This document shows, in pieces, positions 1 to 7,224 of a stretch of 64,000 nt of DNA. A model generated the notes under the pieces. The model saw only the letters and a program-made list of their open reading frames with translations, was not told the DNA's origin and searched no databases. The stretch is from Acidovorax facilis (lineage in GTDB: Bacteria > Pseudomonadota > Gammaproteobacteria > Burkholderiales > Burkholderiaceae_C). The number at the start of each line of letters is the position of its first letter. Positions within the stretch are counted from its first letter, which is position 1. The translations under genes were made by a program, and so were the position numbers. The DNA lies in contig NZ_JAMXAX010000007.1 in assembly GCF_023913775.1 (NCBI RefSeq), positions 1 to 64,000 of the forward strand, in the 5' to 3' direction.

Positions 1-373
1 TGCGAGAGAACTTGCCCAAAGGCTTTTTTACGACGCGCACCCCGTAGTCCTTGCGCAGCACATCGATGACGGCTTCAAACAGCCTGGCCTTCTCCTGCGC
101 CTGCTCGAGCTGCACCTGCAGCGCCTTAATCTGCTGCTCGGGCGTGAGCGGTCCTTTGGTCTTGTCTAGTGGCATGGCTGCGGATGATGCCGCAGGACTC
201 CAGCCCAGGCGGCCGTGCTTGCGCAGCCACACCAACACTGTCGAGCGGCCCTGAATGCCGTAGCGCTGCTGCGCCTCTTTGTACGTGAGCTCGCCTTTTT
301 CTACCTGCTCCACCACCGCCAATTTAAAGGCCAGCGTGTAGTCGCGCTGCGTGCGTTTGACACTCGATTCCAT
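1..373 (-). CDS. IS3-family transposase OrfA (partial)
   Basis: The minus strand reads from an ATG at 373 to the window edge without a stop, giving 124 residues of a small helix-turn-helix transposase subunit. It starts MESSVKRTQRDYTLAFKLAV, followed by a second helix-turn-helix region around YGIQGRSTVLVWLRKHG and then a leucine-rich coiled-coil stretch near residues 80-105. This is the usual layout of IS3-family OrfA, the DNA-binding half that is normally joined to OrfB (the DDE transposase) by -1 frameshifting. OrfB would lie left of the window. Being cut by the window, it cannot be judged intact. Family assignment is firm; the IS name is not determined. Confidence 0.8.
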   Translation of the reverse strand, partial: MESSVKRTQRDYTLAFKLAVVEQVEKGELTYKEAQQRYGIQGRSTVLVWLRKHGRLGWSPAASSAAMPLDKTKGPLTPEQQIKALQVQLEQAQEKARLFEAVIDVLRKDYGVRVVKKPLGKFSR

Positions 374-425
374 GACACATGCCCTTTTGAAAGGTCCACG
401 TGTCAACGCTGGGTAGGACGGGTCA
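1..425 (-). mobile_element. IS3-family insertion sequence, one end
   Basis: This covers the OrfA fragment plus about 50 bases upstream of it. On the minus strand the sequence starting near 425 reads TGACCCGTCCTACCC, a plausible IS3-type terminal inverted repeat starting TGA. The other end is outside the window, so neither the matching inverted repeat nor a target duplication can be checked. The boundary at 425 is inferred. It lies only about 10 bases from the displaced tRNA terminator at 436. Confidence 0.5.
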
Positions 426-435
426 AGCGCATGCA

Positions 436-469
436 AAAAGCCCCTGACTCTTGCGAATCAGGGGCTTTT
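436..469 (-). terminator. Displaced rho-independent terminator of tRNA-Thr
   Basis: A 12-bp perfect stem (AAAAGCCCCTGA with TCAGGGGCTTTT) around a 10-base loop, with a T run on the minus strand. It directly follows the 3' tRNA fragment at 473-520, so it was probably the original terminator of the tRNA-Thr gene before the 15-kb element separated them. Confidence 0.8.
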
Positions 470-471
470 AT

Positions 472-520
472 TTGGTGCCGGAGAGATGAATCGAACACCC
501 GACCTTCTCATTACGAATGA
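472..520. repeat. attL: 49-bp direct repeat, 3' tRNA-Thr fragment
   Basis: These 49 bases are identical to 15523-15571. They correspond to the 3' part of tRNA-Thr, from the CCA end to the anticodon stem, read on the minus strand. Such duplicated tRNA 3' ends are the usual mark of integration by a tyrosine recombinase. This distal copy lacks the 5' half and is not a functional tRNA. Confidence 0.9.
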
Positions 521-649
521 TGGGATGGCTGTATTCGCCCCTGTTGATTGATGCTGATAGAATCTATATAAATCAACACGTTATAGGCATTTTTCTGGAT
601 GGGCAAACAGTTATAGCGTTGATTGAAATTCGGTTCTTTTCGGCAAACA

Positions 650-688
650 GTCTTACATCTGCCCTTACATCCTGGCCGATGTAAGACC
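650..688. promoter_or_regulatory. Putative integrase arm-type sites, left end
   Basis: Positions 650-671 hold two direct copies of CTTACATC, each part of a 22-base motif found again at 15445-15466 with one difference. An inverted copy, GATGTAAGAC, lies at 679-688, just upstream of the integrase start. Motif copies near both element ends fit arm-type integrase sites, and the set next to the gene could also let the integrase regulate itself. The function is inferred from position and repetition only. Confidence 0.55.
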
Positions 689-702
689 GCAAGGGGCACT
701 AC

Positions 703-2025
703 ATGGCAAAGATTGCATTCACCGCTGGCCGGGTATCGGGGTTCAAGTGCCCGCCCGACAAGAAACAGGCTTTCATGTGGGATGTAACCGCGCCGGGGCT
801 GGGGCTGCGTGCAACACCCGCCGGGAAACCCGCCTATGTGTTCCAGAGCGTGTACCAAGGCAAAGACATACGCCTGACCATCGGGAGCCCCACCGCCTGG
901 AGCATTCCAGCCGCGCAAGCCAAAGCACGCGAACTGCAACGGTTGATTGATGAAGGCAAAGACCCCCGCGACCTGAAGCGTGACGCCCTGGCCGCCCAGG
1001 CCGAAAAGCTGGCCGCCGCCGCCGCCAAAGTGCAAGCCGACAAGGCCAAAGCCCTGACCGTGGGCGAGGTGTGGCCGCTGTATCTGGAAAATGGCAGACC
1101 CAAGCGCAAAGAAGCATGGAAGCCCGGCTACCGTGCCGACCTTGAAGCGATGGCCGCCCCAGGTGGTGAAAAGAAAAAACGAGGGCAGGGCACGACTAGG
1201 CCGGGGCCGCTGTACCCGCTGCTGGCACTGCCGCTGGCTGGCGTGAATGAGGACACACTGAAAAGCTGGTACGACCGCGAAGCCGTGGCAGGTAAGCACC
1301 AAGCCGCCCGCGCTCTGATGATGTTCCGGGGTTTCCTGCGCTGGTGTGCTGCCCGCCCTGAGTATCGGAACCTGACAGACCGCGATGCAGGCAAGGCAGC
1401 CGCCATTGTCGAGAACCTGCCCAGCAACACACGCCGCACCGACGCCCTAGAAGCGGCCCAGGTGCCCGGGTGGTGGGTTGGTGTGGAGCAACTGAGCAAC
1501 CGCACCGCAAGCGCCTATCTGCGCGCCTTGCTGCTAACAGGCGCGCGCCGTGAAGAATTGGCCGCTCTGACGTGGGCGAATGTGGATTTTCAGTGGCGCA
1601 AGCTGACCATTGCCGACAAGGTGGACACCACCCGAACCATTCCCCTGAGCCCTTACGTGGCGCACATGCTGGCAACGCTGCCGAGGGTGGGGCCGTTTGT
1701 GTTCGCCAGCACGGGCAAGGCAGGGCGCATTACAGACACCCGCAACAGCCATGCAAAGGCCCTGCAAAGTGCTGCAATCGAGGGCCTGACAATCCACGGC
1801 CTGCGCCGTTCCTTTTCGCTGCTGGGTGAGGCTGCCGGGGCACCTGCTGGGGCTATTGCGCAAGTGATGGGCCACAAGCCAAGCGCAACAGCCGAGGGCT
1901 ACAGGCCGCGCAGCATTGACGCCCTGCGCCCGTTTCTGGAACAAATAGAGGCGCATATTCTGAGCCTTACCGGTGTGCAGTTTGATTCCCAGGCGGCACC
2001 CGGTGCGCTGCGCGCGGTGGCTTAA
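703..2025 (+). CDS. int: Tyrosine-recombinase integrase
   Basis: A 440-residue site-specific recombinase, expected to integrate and excise the surrounding element at tRNA-Thr. The N-terminal 100 residues resemble the arm-binding domain of P4-type integrases (GLGLRATPAGKPAYVFQ). The catalytic domain shows Arg282 in TGARREEL, the HGLRR box near residues 365-369, the MGHK box near 389-392, and the nucleophile Tyr400 in AEGYRP. Length is normal for the family. ATG 703 follows an AAGGGGC ribosome-binding site. It reads inward from attL and is the first gene of the element, directly downstream of repeated sites that it may bind. All catalytic residues are present, so it is probably active. Confidence 0.93.
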   Translation: MAKIAFTAGRVSGFKCPPDKKQAFMWDVTAPGLGLRATPAGKPAYVFQSVYQGKDIRLTIGSPTAWSIPAAQAKARELQRLIDEGKDPRDLKRDALAAQAEKLAAAAAKVQADKAKALTVGEVWPLYLENGRPKRKEAWKPGYRADLEAMAAPGGEKKKRGQGTTRPGPLYPLLALPLAGVNEDTLKSWYDREAVAGKHQAARALMMFRGFLRWCAARPEYRNLTDRDAGKAAAIVENLPSNTRRTDALEAAQVPGWWVGVEQLSNRTASAYLRALLLTGARREELAALTWANVDFQWRKLTIADKVDTTRTIPLSPYVAHMLATLPRVGPFVFASTGKAGRITDTRNSHAKALQSAAIEGLTIHGLRRSFSLLGEAAGAPAGAIAQVMGHKPSATAEGYRPRSIDALRPFLEQIEAHILSLTGVQFDSQAAPGALRAVA

Positions 2026-2027
2026 AG

Positions 2028-2043
2028 ATAGCAAAAAAGCTAT
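2028..2043 (+). promoter_or_regulatory. Palindromic operator upstream of higBA
   Basis: ATAGC and GCTAT flank six adenines, ending three bases before the toxin ATG at 2047. A palindrome here fits a binding site for the HigA-type antitoxin that would repress the pair. There is no clear Shine-Dalgarno sequence between it and the start codon. Function is inferred from position and symmetry. Confidence 0.45.
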
Positions 2044-2046
2044 ACT

Positions 2047-2370
2047 ATGAACAATTGGACTGTGACATTGCACCCGCAGGCAGAGCCCGAATTGCAAGCA
2101 CTTCCCGCCGATATGCAAGCCCGCTTTCTGCACATTGCCGAACTGCTGCGAGACTTTGGGCCGCAGCGTGTTGGACTGCCGCACATTCGCCCGCTGGAGG
2201 GCAAGCTGTGGGAAATGCGAATGCAAGGCCGTGACGGTATCGCCCGCGCCGTGTATGCCGCCATCCAAGGCCGCCGCCTGCTGGTGCTATATGTGTTTGT
2301 GAAAAAGACCCAGACCACGCCCCGCAGCGCATTGGAGACAGCCCGCAAACGCCTGGAGGCCACAACATGA
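2047..2370 (+). CDS. higB: HigB/RelE-type toxin
   Basis: A 107-residue protein of the phage-derived Gp49-like (HigB/RelE) toxin family. Family members are ribosome-dependent mRNA interferases that cut translated mRNA and are silenced by binding the cognate antitoxin. Features seen are the N-terminal WTVTLHPQAEPELQALP, the core IRPLEGKLWEMRMQ and the strand-rich end LLVLYVFVKK. The order toxin first, antitoxin second, is typical of hig loci. Its stop codon overlaps the antitoxin start (ATGA), so the two are co-translated. Within the element it probably stabilises inheritance. Confidence 0.85.
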   Translation: MNNWTVTLHPQAEPELQALPADMQARFLHIAELLRDFGPQRVGLPHIRPLEGKLWEMRMQGRDGIARAVYAAIQGRRLLVLYVFVKKTQTTPRSALETARKRLEATT

Positions 2371-2657
2371 AAACCCTGAGAGACATCAAGCGCGAACTGC
2401 TGGCGAACCCTGCAACCCAGGCCGCCTACGAAAGCCAAGCCGCTGAATTCGACATGGCCCGTGAACTGATTGCAGCCCGTAGCCGCGCCGGACTGACGCA
2501 AAGCGACGTAGCCCAGCGCATGGGCACCACGCAAAGCGTGATTGCACGCCTGGAGGGGGGGAAGGGCACGCCATCTATGCGCACAGTGCAACGCTATGCC
2601 CAGGCAGTAGGAGCCCGTGCTGTGGTGCGTATTGAACCCCAGGCCGCCCACGCGTGA
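2367..2657 (+). CDS. higA: HigA-type XRE antitoxin
   Basis: A 96-residue helix-turn-helix protein that should neutralise the upstream toxin and repress the operon. The XRE-type domain spans about residues 35-85: SRAGLTQSDVAQRMGTTQSV followed by IARLEGGKGTPSMRTVQRYA. The short N-terminal arm is likely to contact the toxin. The start codon overlaps the toxin stop by four bases. The inverted repeat at 2028-2043 is the obvious candidate operator. Confidence 0.88.
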   Translation: MKTLRDIKRELLANPATQAAYESQAAEFDMARELIAARSRAGLTQSDVAQRMGTTQSVIARLEGGKGTPSMRTVQRYAQAVGARAVVRIEPQAAHA

Positions 2658-2759
2658 CCGTTTCGCCCCAGCTAGGCAGGGCCGCAATCCTGCCGAAAAG
2701 CCGGTTCCTCCCGCTGGCCTGCTGGGGCTCCTATCAAGGGAGCGCATTCGGGAAGATGC

Positions 2760-3437
2760 ATGGATTTCTCCGCTTGGGATTGGACAAATACTTTCCGCAT
2801 TCACGATGCTGCCTGCTTAATCGCTGGTGTCATGCCTTTGTCAAAGCGATTTCCGACGAGCGAGGAGTTACCTCCGCAGGCGCGTCCAATCCTCATAGCA
2901 CTTGGGGGTGCGTACTATGAATGGTTTTTTCAAACCAAGAATCCAGAACGCCCCAGAACTGTCGTCTTGGAAGGACTTCCAAATGACGATGGGACGCTGC
3001 CTACGTTTCCCGTGCCAGGGGTACTGGCCGGCGAACTTGTTAGCCGTGCGGCACTACACAGCTACATCACCGCCACGGGACGGAAGTCCGCTTATAGCTT
3101 CGGCCCGATAGATTCGACTGAGGTCGCAGCGCAGCACCAACCCGCAGCAGCACCAGCACGGCCTCGGGCCCATAACCGTGCCGCTTCCGATGCCAGCAAC
3201 TGGAAAGCTAAGGCGCAATCCCGCGCCGCTGAAATCATCACTCATCAGAAGGCAAAAGACCTTTATCCCAGCCAGCAGCACATAGCCGACCAAATCGCCC
3301 GCGAGTTCCGCGATGCTGGCGTGGTGGGCGCCGATGGCAAGCCGCTGACCGGCGCCTACATCAAACGCCATGCGCTGCAAGGAATAACAAGCGACGTGGG
3401 CAAGCGCCTATCAACTTCAAATCGCCGGGGCAAATAG
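2760..3437 (+). CDS. Hypothetical protein of the element's replication region
   Basis: A 225-residue protein that I do not recognise by name. It starts at ATG 2760 after GGGAAGATGC, a reasonable ribosome-binding region. The first 100 residues look globular (ARPILIALGGAYYEWFFQTK). Residues about 120-150 form an Ala/Pro/Arg-rich low-complexity linker. The C-terminal 75 residues (YPSQQHIADQIAREFRDAGV, then AYIKRHAL) look helical and could be a small DNA-binding fold. It precedes a hairpin-rich spacer and the AlpA-like gene, so a role in regulating or replicating the element is possible but unproven. Confidence 0.6.
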   Translation: MDFSAWDWTNTFRIHDAACLIAGVMPLSKRFPTSEELPPQARPILIALGGAYYEWFFQTKNPERPRTVVLEGLPNDDGTLPTFPVPGVLAGELVSRAALHSYITATGRKSAYSFGPIDSTEVAAQHQPAAAPARPRAHNRAASDASNWKAKAQSRAAEIITHQKAKDLYPSQQHIADQIAREFRDAGVVGADGKPLTGAYIKRHALQGITSDVGKRLSTSNRRGK

Positions 3438-3532
3438 GGCAACCAATTCCGGGGCAACGTCTTGCCCCGTGAAAGAAAGCATCCATGCGGGTTTGCAGGG
3501 CGTTAGTGTCGTTTTGAGGGCAACGCTTGCCC
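3427..3532. repeat. Cluster of GGGGCAA motifs and hairpins
   Basis: GGGGCAA or GGGCAA occurs four times within about 100 bases. Two copies form compact hairpins: a 7-bp stem with a 4-base loop at 3451-3468, and a 6-bp stem with a 3-base loop at 3518-3532. There is no T run suited to a terminator after the first. Repeated symmetric sites between a hypothetical gene and an AlpA-like regulator could be operators or replication-related sites. Confidence 0.5.
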
Positions 3533-3540
3533 CGAAAAAA

Positions 3541-3582
3541 GTTTGCCTATACCCGGCCTGTGCTGCCGGGCTGAAAGCAAAC
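3541..3582 (+). promoter_or_regulatory. Two-part stem-loop before the AlpA-like gene
   Basis: GTTTGC at 3541-3546 pairs with GCAAAC at 3577-3582, enclosing an inner stem CCCGGC/GCCGGG at 3552-3570. The structure ends four bases before the AlpA-like start codon at 3587, where it would cover the ribosome-binding region of a transcript. A translational control role is inferred. Confidence 0.4.
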
Positions 3583-3586
3583 TGCG

Positions 3587-3838
3587 ATGCAAACAACCCA
3601 ACACTGCGCAGAGACCCGCCGCGCTGCTACTGAGCCCCACCAGTTCCCGTCGCTGGACCTGGTCAACCGCCCCACGGTTCCGACCGAGCAGGCAGCGTAT
3701 TACCTGAACCGCCGTCCGCAGACCATGCGCGGTTGGGCATCCGCCGAGACCTTCCCTGATGGCCTGCGCCCCGTGCGCATAAATGGCCGCTTGGCCTGGC
3801 CGGTTTCGGGCATTCGTTCCGCGCTGGGAGTTCAGTAA
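3587..3838 (+). CDS. AlpA/excisionase-like DNA-binding protein
   Basis: An 83-residue protein. Residues about 30-80 match the small MerR-like helix-turn-helix used by AlpA regulators and excisionases: VPTEQAAYYLNRRPQTMRGW, then the wing and final helix ending SGIRSALG. In related elements such proteins switch on integrase expression or assist excision. No strong Shine-Dalgarno sequence precedes the ATG; the stem-loop at 3541-3582 lies there instead. Its stop codon overlaps the start of a 28-codon ORF (TAATG). Fold is moderately sure; whether it is a regulator or an excisionase is open. Confidence 0.7.
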   Translation: MQTTQHCAETRRAATEPHQFPSLDLVNRPTVPTEQAAYYLNRRPQTMRGWASAETFPDGLRPVRINGRLAWPVSGIRSALGVQ

Positions 3839-3924
3839 TGCGCGCCGCAATCAATCGCCTGCTGCTGGCGTTGTGGTGTGCAGCCCCTTCCCGCTGGTTT
3901 CAACGTGGGAGGGCTGTCAAATGA
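3838..3924 (+). CDS. 28-residue translationally coupled small ORF
   Basis: ATG 3838 overlaps the previous stop (TAATG), and its own TGA overlaps the next ATG at 3921 (ATGA). The 28-residue product has a hydrophobic stretch, NRLLLALWCAAP, and a basic end. Joined at both ends by overlapping start and stop codons, it most simply serves to couple translation of the next gene, or it may be a small peptide in its own right. No homology is claimed. Confidence 0.4.
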   Translation: MRAAINRLLLALWCAAPSRWFQRGRAVK

Positions 3925-4262
3925 AAACGCCCCGTTCCACCAAAGCAGAACAGAGCGCCCGAAGCAAGCGTGAGTTTACCGGAACCGACAACCCGCGCCA
4001 CCTTCGCGCCATAGCCGTGTTGCTGCGCCGTCCAGTCCCGCGCGAGCAAATCGATAGCATCGCGGGATGCTCCAACGGGCCGGACCTGATTGCCGACCTG
4101 CGCCGCCGTGGTTTGGGTGATGACCACCTCCCATGCGAACGCATCAAGTTCATTGACCGCGACGGCAACCTGTGCCGCCCAGGCGTCTACAGCCTGACGG
4201 AAAAAGGCCGCCGCATGGTGTACGCATGGATGGCCAAGCGCAAGCAAGGCGGTGCTGTATGA
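3921..4262 (+). CDS. Small winged-helix-like protein
   Basis: A 113-residue basic protein beginning MKTPRSTKAEQ at ATG 3921, chosen because it follows GGGAGGG and overlaps the preceding small ORF. The body (RHLRAIAVLLRRPVPREQID, AGCSNGPDLIADLRRRGLG, then VYSLTEKGRRMVYAWMAKR) has the helix-turn-helix plus wing pattern of small phage and plasmid regulators whose last helix follows LTEKGR. It is probably a DNA-binding accessory protein of the replication module. Its stop overlaps the next start (ATGA). Confidence 0.6.
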   Translation: MKTPRSTKAEQSARSKREFTGTDNPRHLRAIAVLLRRPVPREQIDSIAGCSNGPDLIADLRRRGLGDDHLPCERIKFIDRDGNLCRPGVYSLTEKGRRMVYAWMAKRKQGGAV

Positions 4263-4579
4263 CCACGATGTCCGAGCAACTTTCGTTTCTGCCACCCCCG
4301 CCGTTTTGCCCCACATGGCCCAAGCGTGGAACCCTGGCAGACCGTGCCCTAGGAATGCTGATGGATGGCCGCCTGATAGACCATCCCGACTTTGAGAACA
4401 GCACGCAATCCTGGCGCTTGGGTGCCGTGATTTTCACGCTTCGCGCTTTGGGCTGGCCGGTGGAAACCATCGAGGTTCCAAGCCCCACGGAACATAGCCC
4501 CGACCGAATCATTGCGCTGTACCGCCTTGACGGGAAATACACCGCGCAAGCCCTAGCGATGAATGGGGGTGAAACTTGA
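4259..4579 (+). CDS. Hypothetical small protein of the replication operon
   Basis: A 106-residue protein starting MTTMSEQLSFLPPPPFCPTW. I do not recognise it. Residues 20-100 could form a small winged fold (ALGMLMDGRLIDHPDF, SWRLGAVIFTLRALGWPVET, ALYRLDGKYTAQAL), a pattern of helix, helix and strand seen in small host-nuclease or helicase-loader accessory proteins. The start overlaps the upstream stop (ATGA), and its stop overlaps the primase start (TGATG), so it is made together with the primase/helicase. Confidence 0.6.
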   Translation: MTTMSEQLSFLPPPPFCPTWPKRGTLADRALGMLMDGRLIDHPDFENSTQSWRLGAVIFTLRALGWPVETIEVPSPTEHSPDRIIALYRLDGKYTAQALAMNGGET

Positions 4580-6561
4580 TGGCCGCAGACACTGCTCGTG
4601 CCCATGATGCACTTTTCGCCATCCCGCCGGACCTGCCCCGCGATGAGTGGGTTCGTGCTGGCATGGCTGCACAAGCTGCGGGCCTTGACTTCGACACGTT
4701 CAACGATTGGAGCGCCCAGGCCGGGAACTACGACGAACGCGCCGTCCGTGACACCTGGCGCAGTTTCAAACTGGGTACGGGACTGGGCGCTGGGACATTG
4801 TTTCGCGTGGCTGCTGCACATGGCTGGCGAATGGGTAAGGGCAAGCCCCAAAAAAGGCCCATTCGAGCCCCCAAAAAGGCCGTAGAGCCGTCGCGCAAGC
4901 CCGCCCCAGGCATGAGCCCTGACGAGGTGTGGGCACGCTGCGAACCTGCGACCGCACAGCACGGCTACATCGTGGCGAAGGCCGCCGCCGGGGTACCGCT
5001 GGATACCCTTCGCGTTCTGCCTGCTGGCGATGCCCTGCGCATTGCCGGGCAGAGCATGGCCGGTGCGCTGGTACTGCCTGCCTTTGCGCCCGATGGCGCA
5101 TTGCAAAGCCTGCAACTGATACCGCCGCCCGGTGCTGGTAAAAAGCTGAACCTGCCCGGTGCGCCGATGGCCGGGGCATCCTTCACGGTGGGCGAGTTGG
5201 TGCCCGGTGCGCCCGTGGCTTTGTGCGAGGGTGTGGGCACTGCATGGGCCTGCTGGCGGGCTACCGGGCATCCTGCCGTGGCGTGCTTTGGCTGGGGCAA
5301 TGTGGGCAAGGTGGCCGAAGCCCTGCGCCAGCGTGACACATCCGCCCGGCTGGTGCTGGTGCCTGACACGGGCAAGGAATCAGACGCCGCAGAGATTGCC
5401 CAGGCCGTGGGCGCTGCCGTGGCCTACATGCCCCAGGGTGAGCCGCAGAACTTCGACGCAAACGACCTTGCGCAGCGTGACGGGCACGATGTATTGGCCG
5501 GGCTGCTGGAGGCAGCAACAGCGCCGCCCAAGCCTGAGCCCCGTTACAAGCTGCTGGGGGCTGATGAGCTGCGCAACCTGCCACCGCTGGCGTGGCGTGT
5601 GCGTGGTGTGCTGCCTGCCGTGGGGCTTGCTGCGCTGTATGGCCCGAGCGCATCCGGTAAATCATTCCTGGCCTTCGACATGGCCGCCGCCATTGCTGAG
5701 GGGCAACGCTGGTTTGATTGCCGCGTAGAGGCTGCGCCCGTGGTGTATGCCGCGCTGGAGGGTGAAGCCGGGTTCAAGCTGCGTGCCCAGGCATGGGAGA
5801 CAAGCCGGGGCCGGGCCCTGCCCGATAGCCTGCGCATAATGCTGCAACCGTTCAAGCTGACCGACTCCCAGGACGTGATAGACCTTGCCGACGTGGTGCC
5901 TCGTGGCGCTGTGGTGGTGCTGGACACCTTGAACCGCGCCGCGCCCACTGCCGACGAAAACAGTTCACGCGACATGGGCGAGATTCTGGAGGCAGCAAAG
6001 ACCCTGCAAACCCTGACCGGTGGGCTGGTGGTGCTGGTTCACCACACGGGGAAGAATGCCGCCGCTGGCCTGCGTGGGCACAGTTCGCTATTCGCTGCGA
6101 TGGATGCCGCCATCGAGGTTTCACGCGAGGGCGACCGCCGGGAATGGAAGGTGACGAAAAGCAAGGACGGGCAGGACGGAACCGCGCACCAATTCAAGCT
6201 GCAAGTAGAGGCGCTGGGAACTGAGCCGACCGGGGAGGCCATTACATCGTGCGTGGTGGTGCGAGATACCGCCGTGGAGGATGTGCGAGCCGTGAAGCTG
6301 CCCCAGGGTGGCAATCAACGGGTGATTCTTGATGCCCTGCGCGAACTGCTGCAAAAGGCCGGGCCATTCAATCCGCTGGGTGCGCCTGCATCCTGCCCGC
6401 CGGGCCGCCCTGCTGTGGAATTGGAGGTGATGCTGCCCCGCCTTGCCGAGCGCCTGACAGTGGCACCAGACCGCAAAACAGAACGCGCCAGAGATGGAAT
6501 TACCGGGCTGGTTTCGCGTGGTGTGGTGGGGTGTGACAAGGGGTGGATATGGCTTGCTTGA
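4579..6561 (+). CDS. Primase/helicase (PriCT-2, Toprim-like, RepA-type ATPase)
   Basis: A 660-residue replication protein. Residues about 20-65 match the PriCT-2 domain found after primase domains (DEWVRAGMAAQAAGLDF, then WSAQAGNYDE). Residues about 190-260 resemble a Toprim-like fold (VALCEGVGTAWACWRATGHP, LVLVPDTGKESDA). Residues 340-560 are a RepA-like AAA helicase domain with Walker A GPSASGKS at 355-362 and Walker B VVVLDTLN with Asp449. This is the layout of P4-type or plasmid-type primase/helicases, which prime and unwind the element's own DNA. ATG 4579 overlaps the previous stop. A GC-rich repeat cluster lies directly downstream and could be the cognate origin. No full archaeo-eukaryotic primase catalytic domain is visible at the N terminus. 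Confidence 0.85.
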   Translation: MAADTARAHDALFAIPPDLPRDEWVRAGMAAQAAGLDFDTFNDWSAQAGNYDERAVRDTWRSFKLGTGLGAGTLFRVAAAHGWRMGKGKPQKRPIRAPKKAVEPSRKPAPGMSPDEVWARCEPATAQHGYIVAKAAAGVPLDTLRVLPAGDALRIAGQSMAGALVLPAFAPDGALQSLQLIPPPGAGKKLNLPGAPMAGASFTVGELVPGAPVALCEGVGTAWACWRATGHPAVACFGWGNVGKVAEALRQRDTSARLVLVPDTGKESDAAEIAQAVGAAVAYMPQGEPQNFDANDLAQRDGHDVLAGLLEAATAPPKPEPRYKLLGADELRNLPPLAWRVRGVLPAVGLAALYGPSASGKSFLAFDMAAAIAEGQRWFDCRVEAAPVVYAALEGEAGFKLRAQAWETSRGRALPDSLRIMLQPFKLTDSQDVIDLADVVPRGAVVVLDTLNRAAPTADENSSRDMGEILEAAKTLQTLTGGLVVLVHHTGKNAAAGLRGHSSLFAAMDAAIEVSREGDRREWKVTKSKDGQDGTAHQFKLQVEALGTEPTGEAITSCVVVRDTAVEDVRAVKLPQGGNQRVILDALRELLQKAGPFNPLGAPASCPPGRPAVELEVMLPRLAERLTVAPDRKTERARDGITGLVSRGVVGCDKGWIWLA

Positions 6562-6562
6562 T

Positions 6563-6670
6563 ACCCCGAAATTCCCCGTTTTTCCCCGTTTCGGGGATTC
6601 CCAGGCCCGAAAATCCCCGCCCCCCCTATAAGGGGGGAGGATTCCGGGGAGAAATTCCGGGGGAAGGGGG
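6563..6670. repeat. Cluster of TTCCCCG / CGGGGA repeats and a G/C hairpin
   Basis: The spacer after the primase/helicase repeats TTCCCCGTT twice (6572-6590), then its inverse TCGGGGATT (6591-6599), ATCCCCGCC (6612), a C6/G6 hairpin across TATA (about 6621-6637), and ATTCCGGGG twice (6641-6664). Short, dense, both-strand repeats next to a replication initiator-type gene suggest an origin or iteron array. A transcript hairpin is the alternative. Confidence 0.5.
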
Positions 6671-6680
6671 TTTGCAATGA

Positions 6681-7052
6681 ATGCTGACCTTTTCGGCCTG
6701 GAACAACAGACACCCCGCACCAACATCCGCCCCGAAGCTGGCCGAGTCTGTGGAGTCGGATTCCATCGCTGCAGCGTACGCCAGTCCCCAACCTGATTTC
6801 TGGACTGATTGCGGACAACCTGCGACCATCCCCAGCATGACACCCAAGTCCATCAAACCGCACACCCGTCTGGGCCATATCGAAGTGCAAACCCAGGACG
6901 GCCCCGCGCGGCTGCTGGTGAAGCGGCACTGCGACGCCAGCAATGTCAGCGGTGCAGCCTACGGCCTGGACTGGTGGCGCACACCCGAAGCCCCAAAAAA
7001 GGGGCGCATGCGTCGGATGCTGAATGCGCTGCTACGACCTGACAAAACCTGA
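6681..7052 (+). CDS. Hypothetical protein, start uncertain
   Basis: An open frame of 123 residues. A second in-frame ATG at 6837 would give a 71-residue basic protein starting MTPKSIKPHTRLGHIEVQ and ending in an Arg-rich helix. A competing frame begins at ATG 6677, closer to a strong GGGAAGGGGG ribosome-binding site, and encodes a 39-residue peptide (MNADLFGLEQQTPR) that stops at 6796. The tail GLDWWRTPEAPKKGRMRRML looks like real protein. One reading is that the 39-residue ORF leads into the 71-residue gene; another is that a frameshift has broken an older gene. Function unknown. Confidence 0.4.
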   Translation: MLTFSAWNNRHPAPTSAPKLAESVESDSIAAAYASPQPDFWTDCGQPATIPSMTPKSIKPHTRLGHIEVQTQDGPARLLVKRHCDASNVSGAAYGLDWWRTPEAPKKGRMRRMLNALLRPDKT

Positions 7053-7224
7053 CATTGCGCAGCAGCCAACGTAGCACAGCTGTGGGAGAGCGCCGGCGCA
7101 GCACAGTTGCAAGCCGAATGTATGCAGCCCAGAGTTTTCCGAACAGTACGCGCGGGCGCGCGAGGCAGAGGCCGCCACACAGGACTGGCTCAAACCACCC
7201 AGCATCCACGATTCCCAGGTTGGT

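Noticed and set aside
3427-3532. CRISPR-like array
   Set aside because: The GGGGCAA motifs are too short and unevenly spaced, with hairpins and no spacer-sized units; no cas gene is present.
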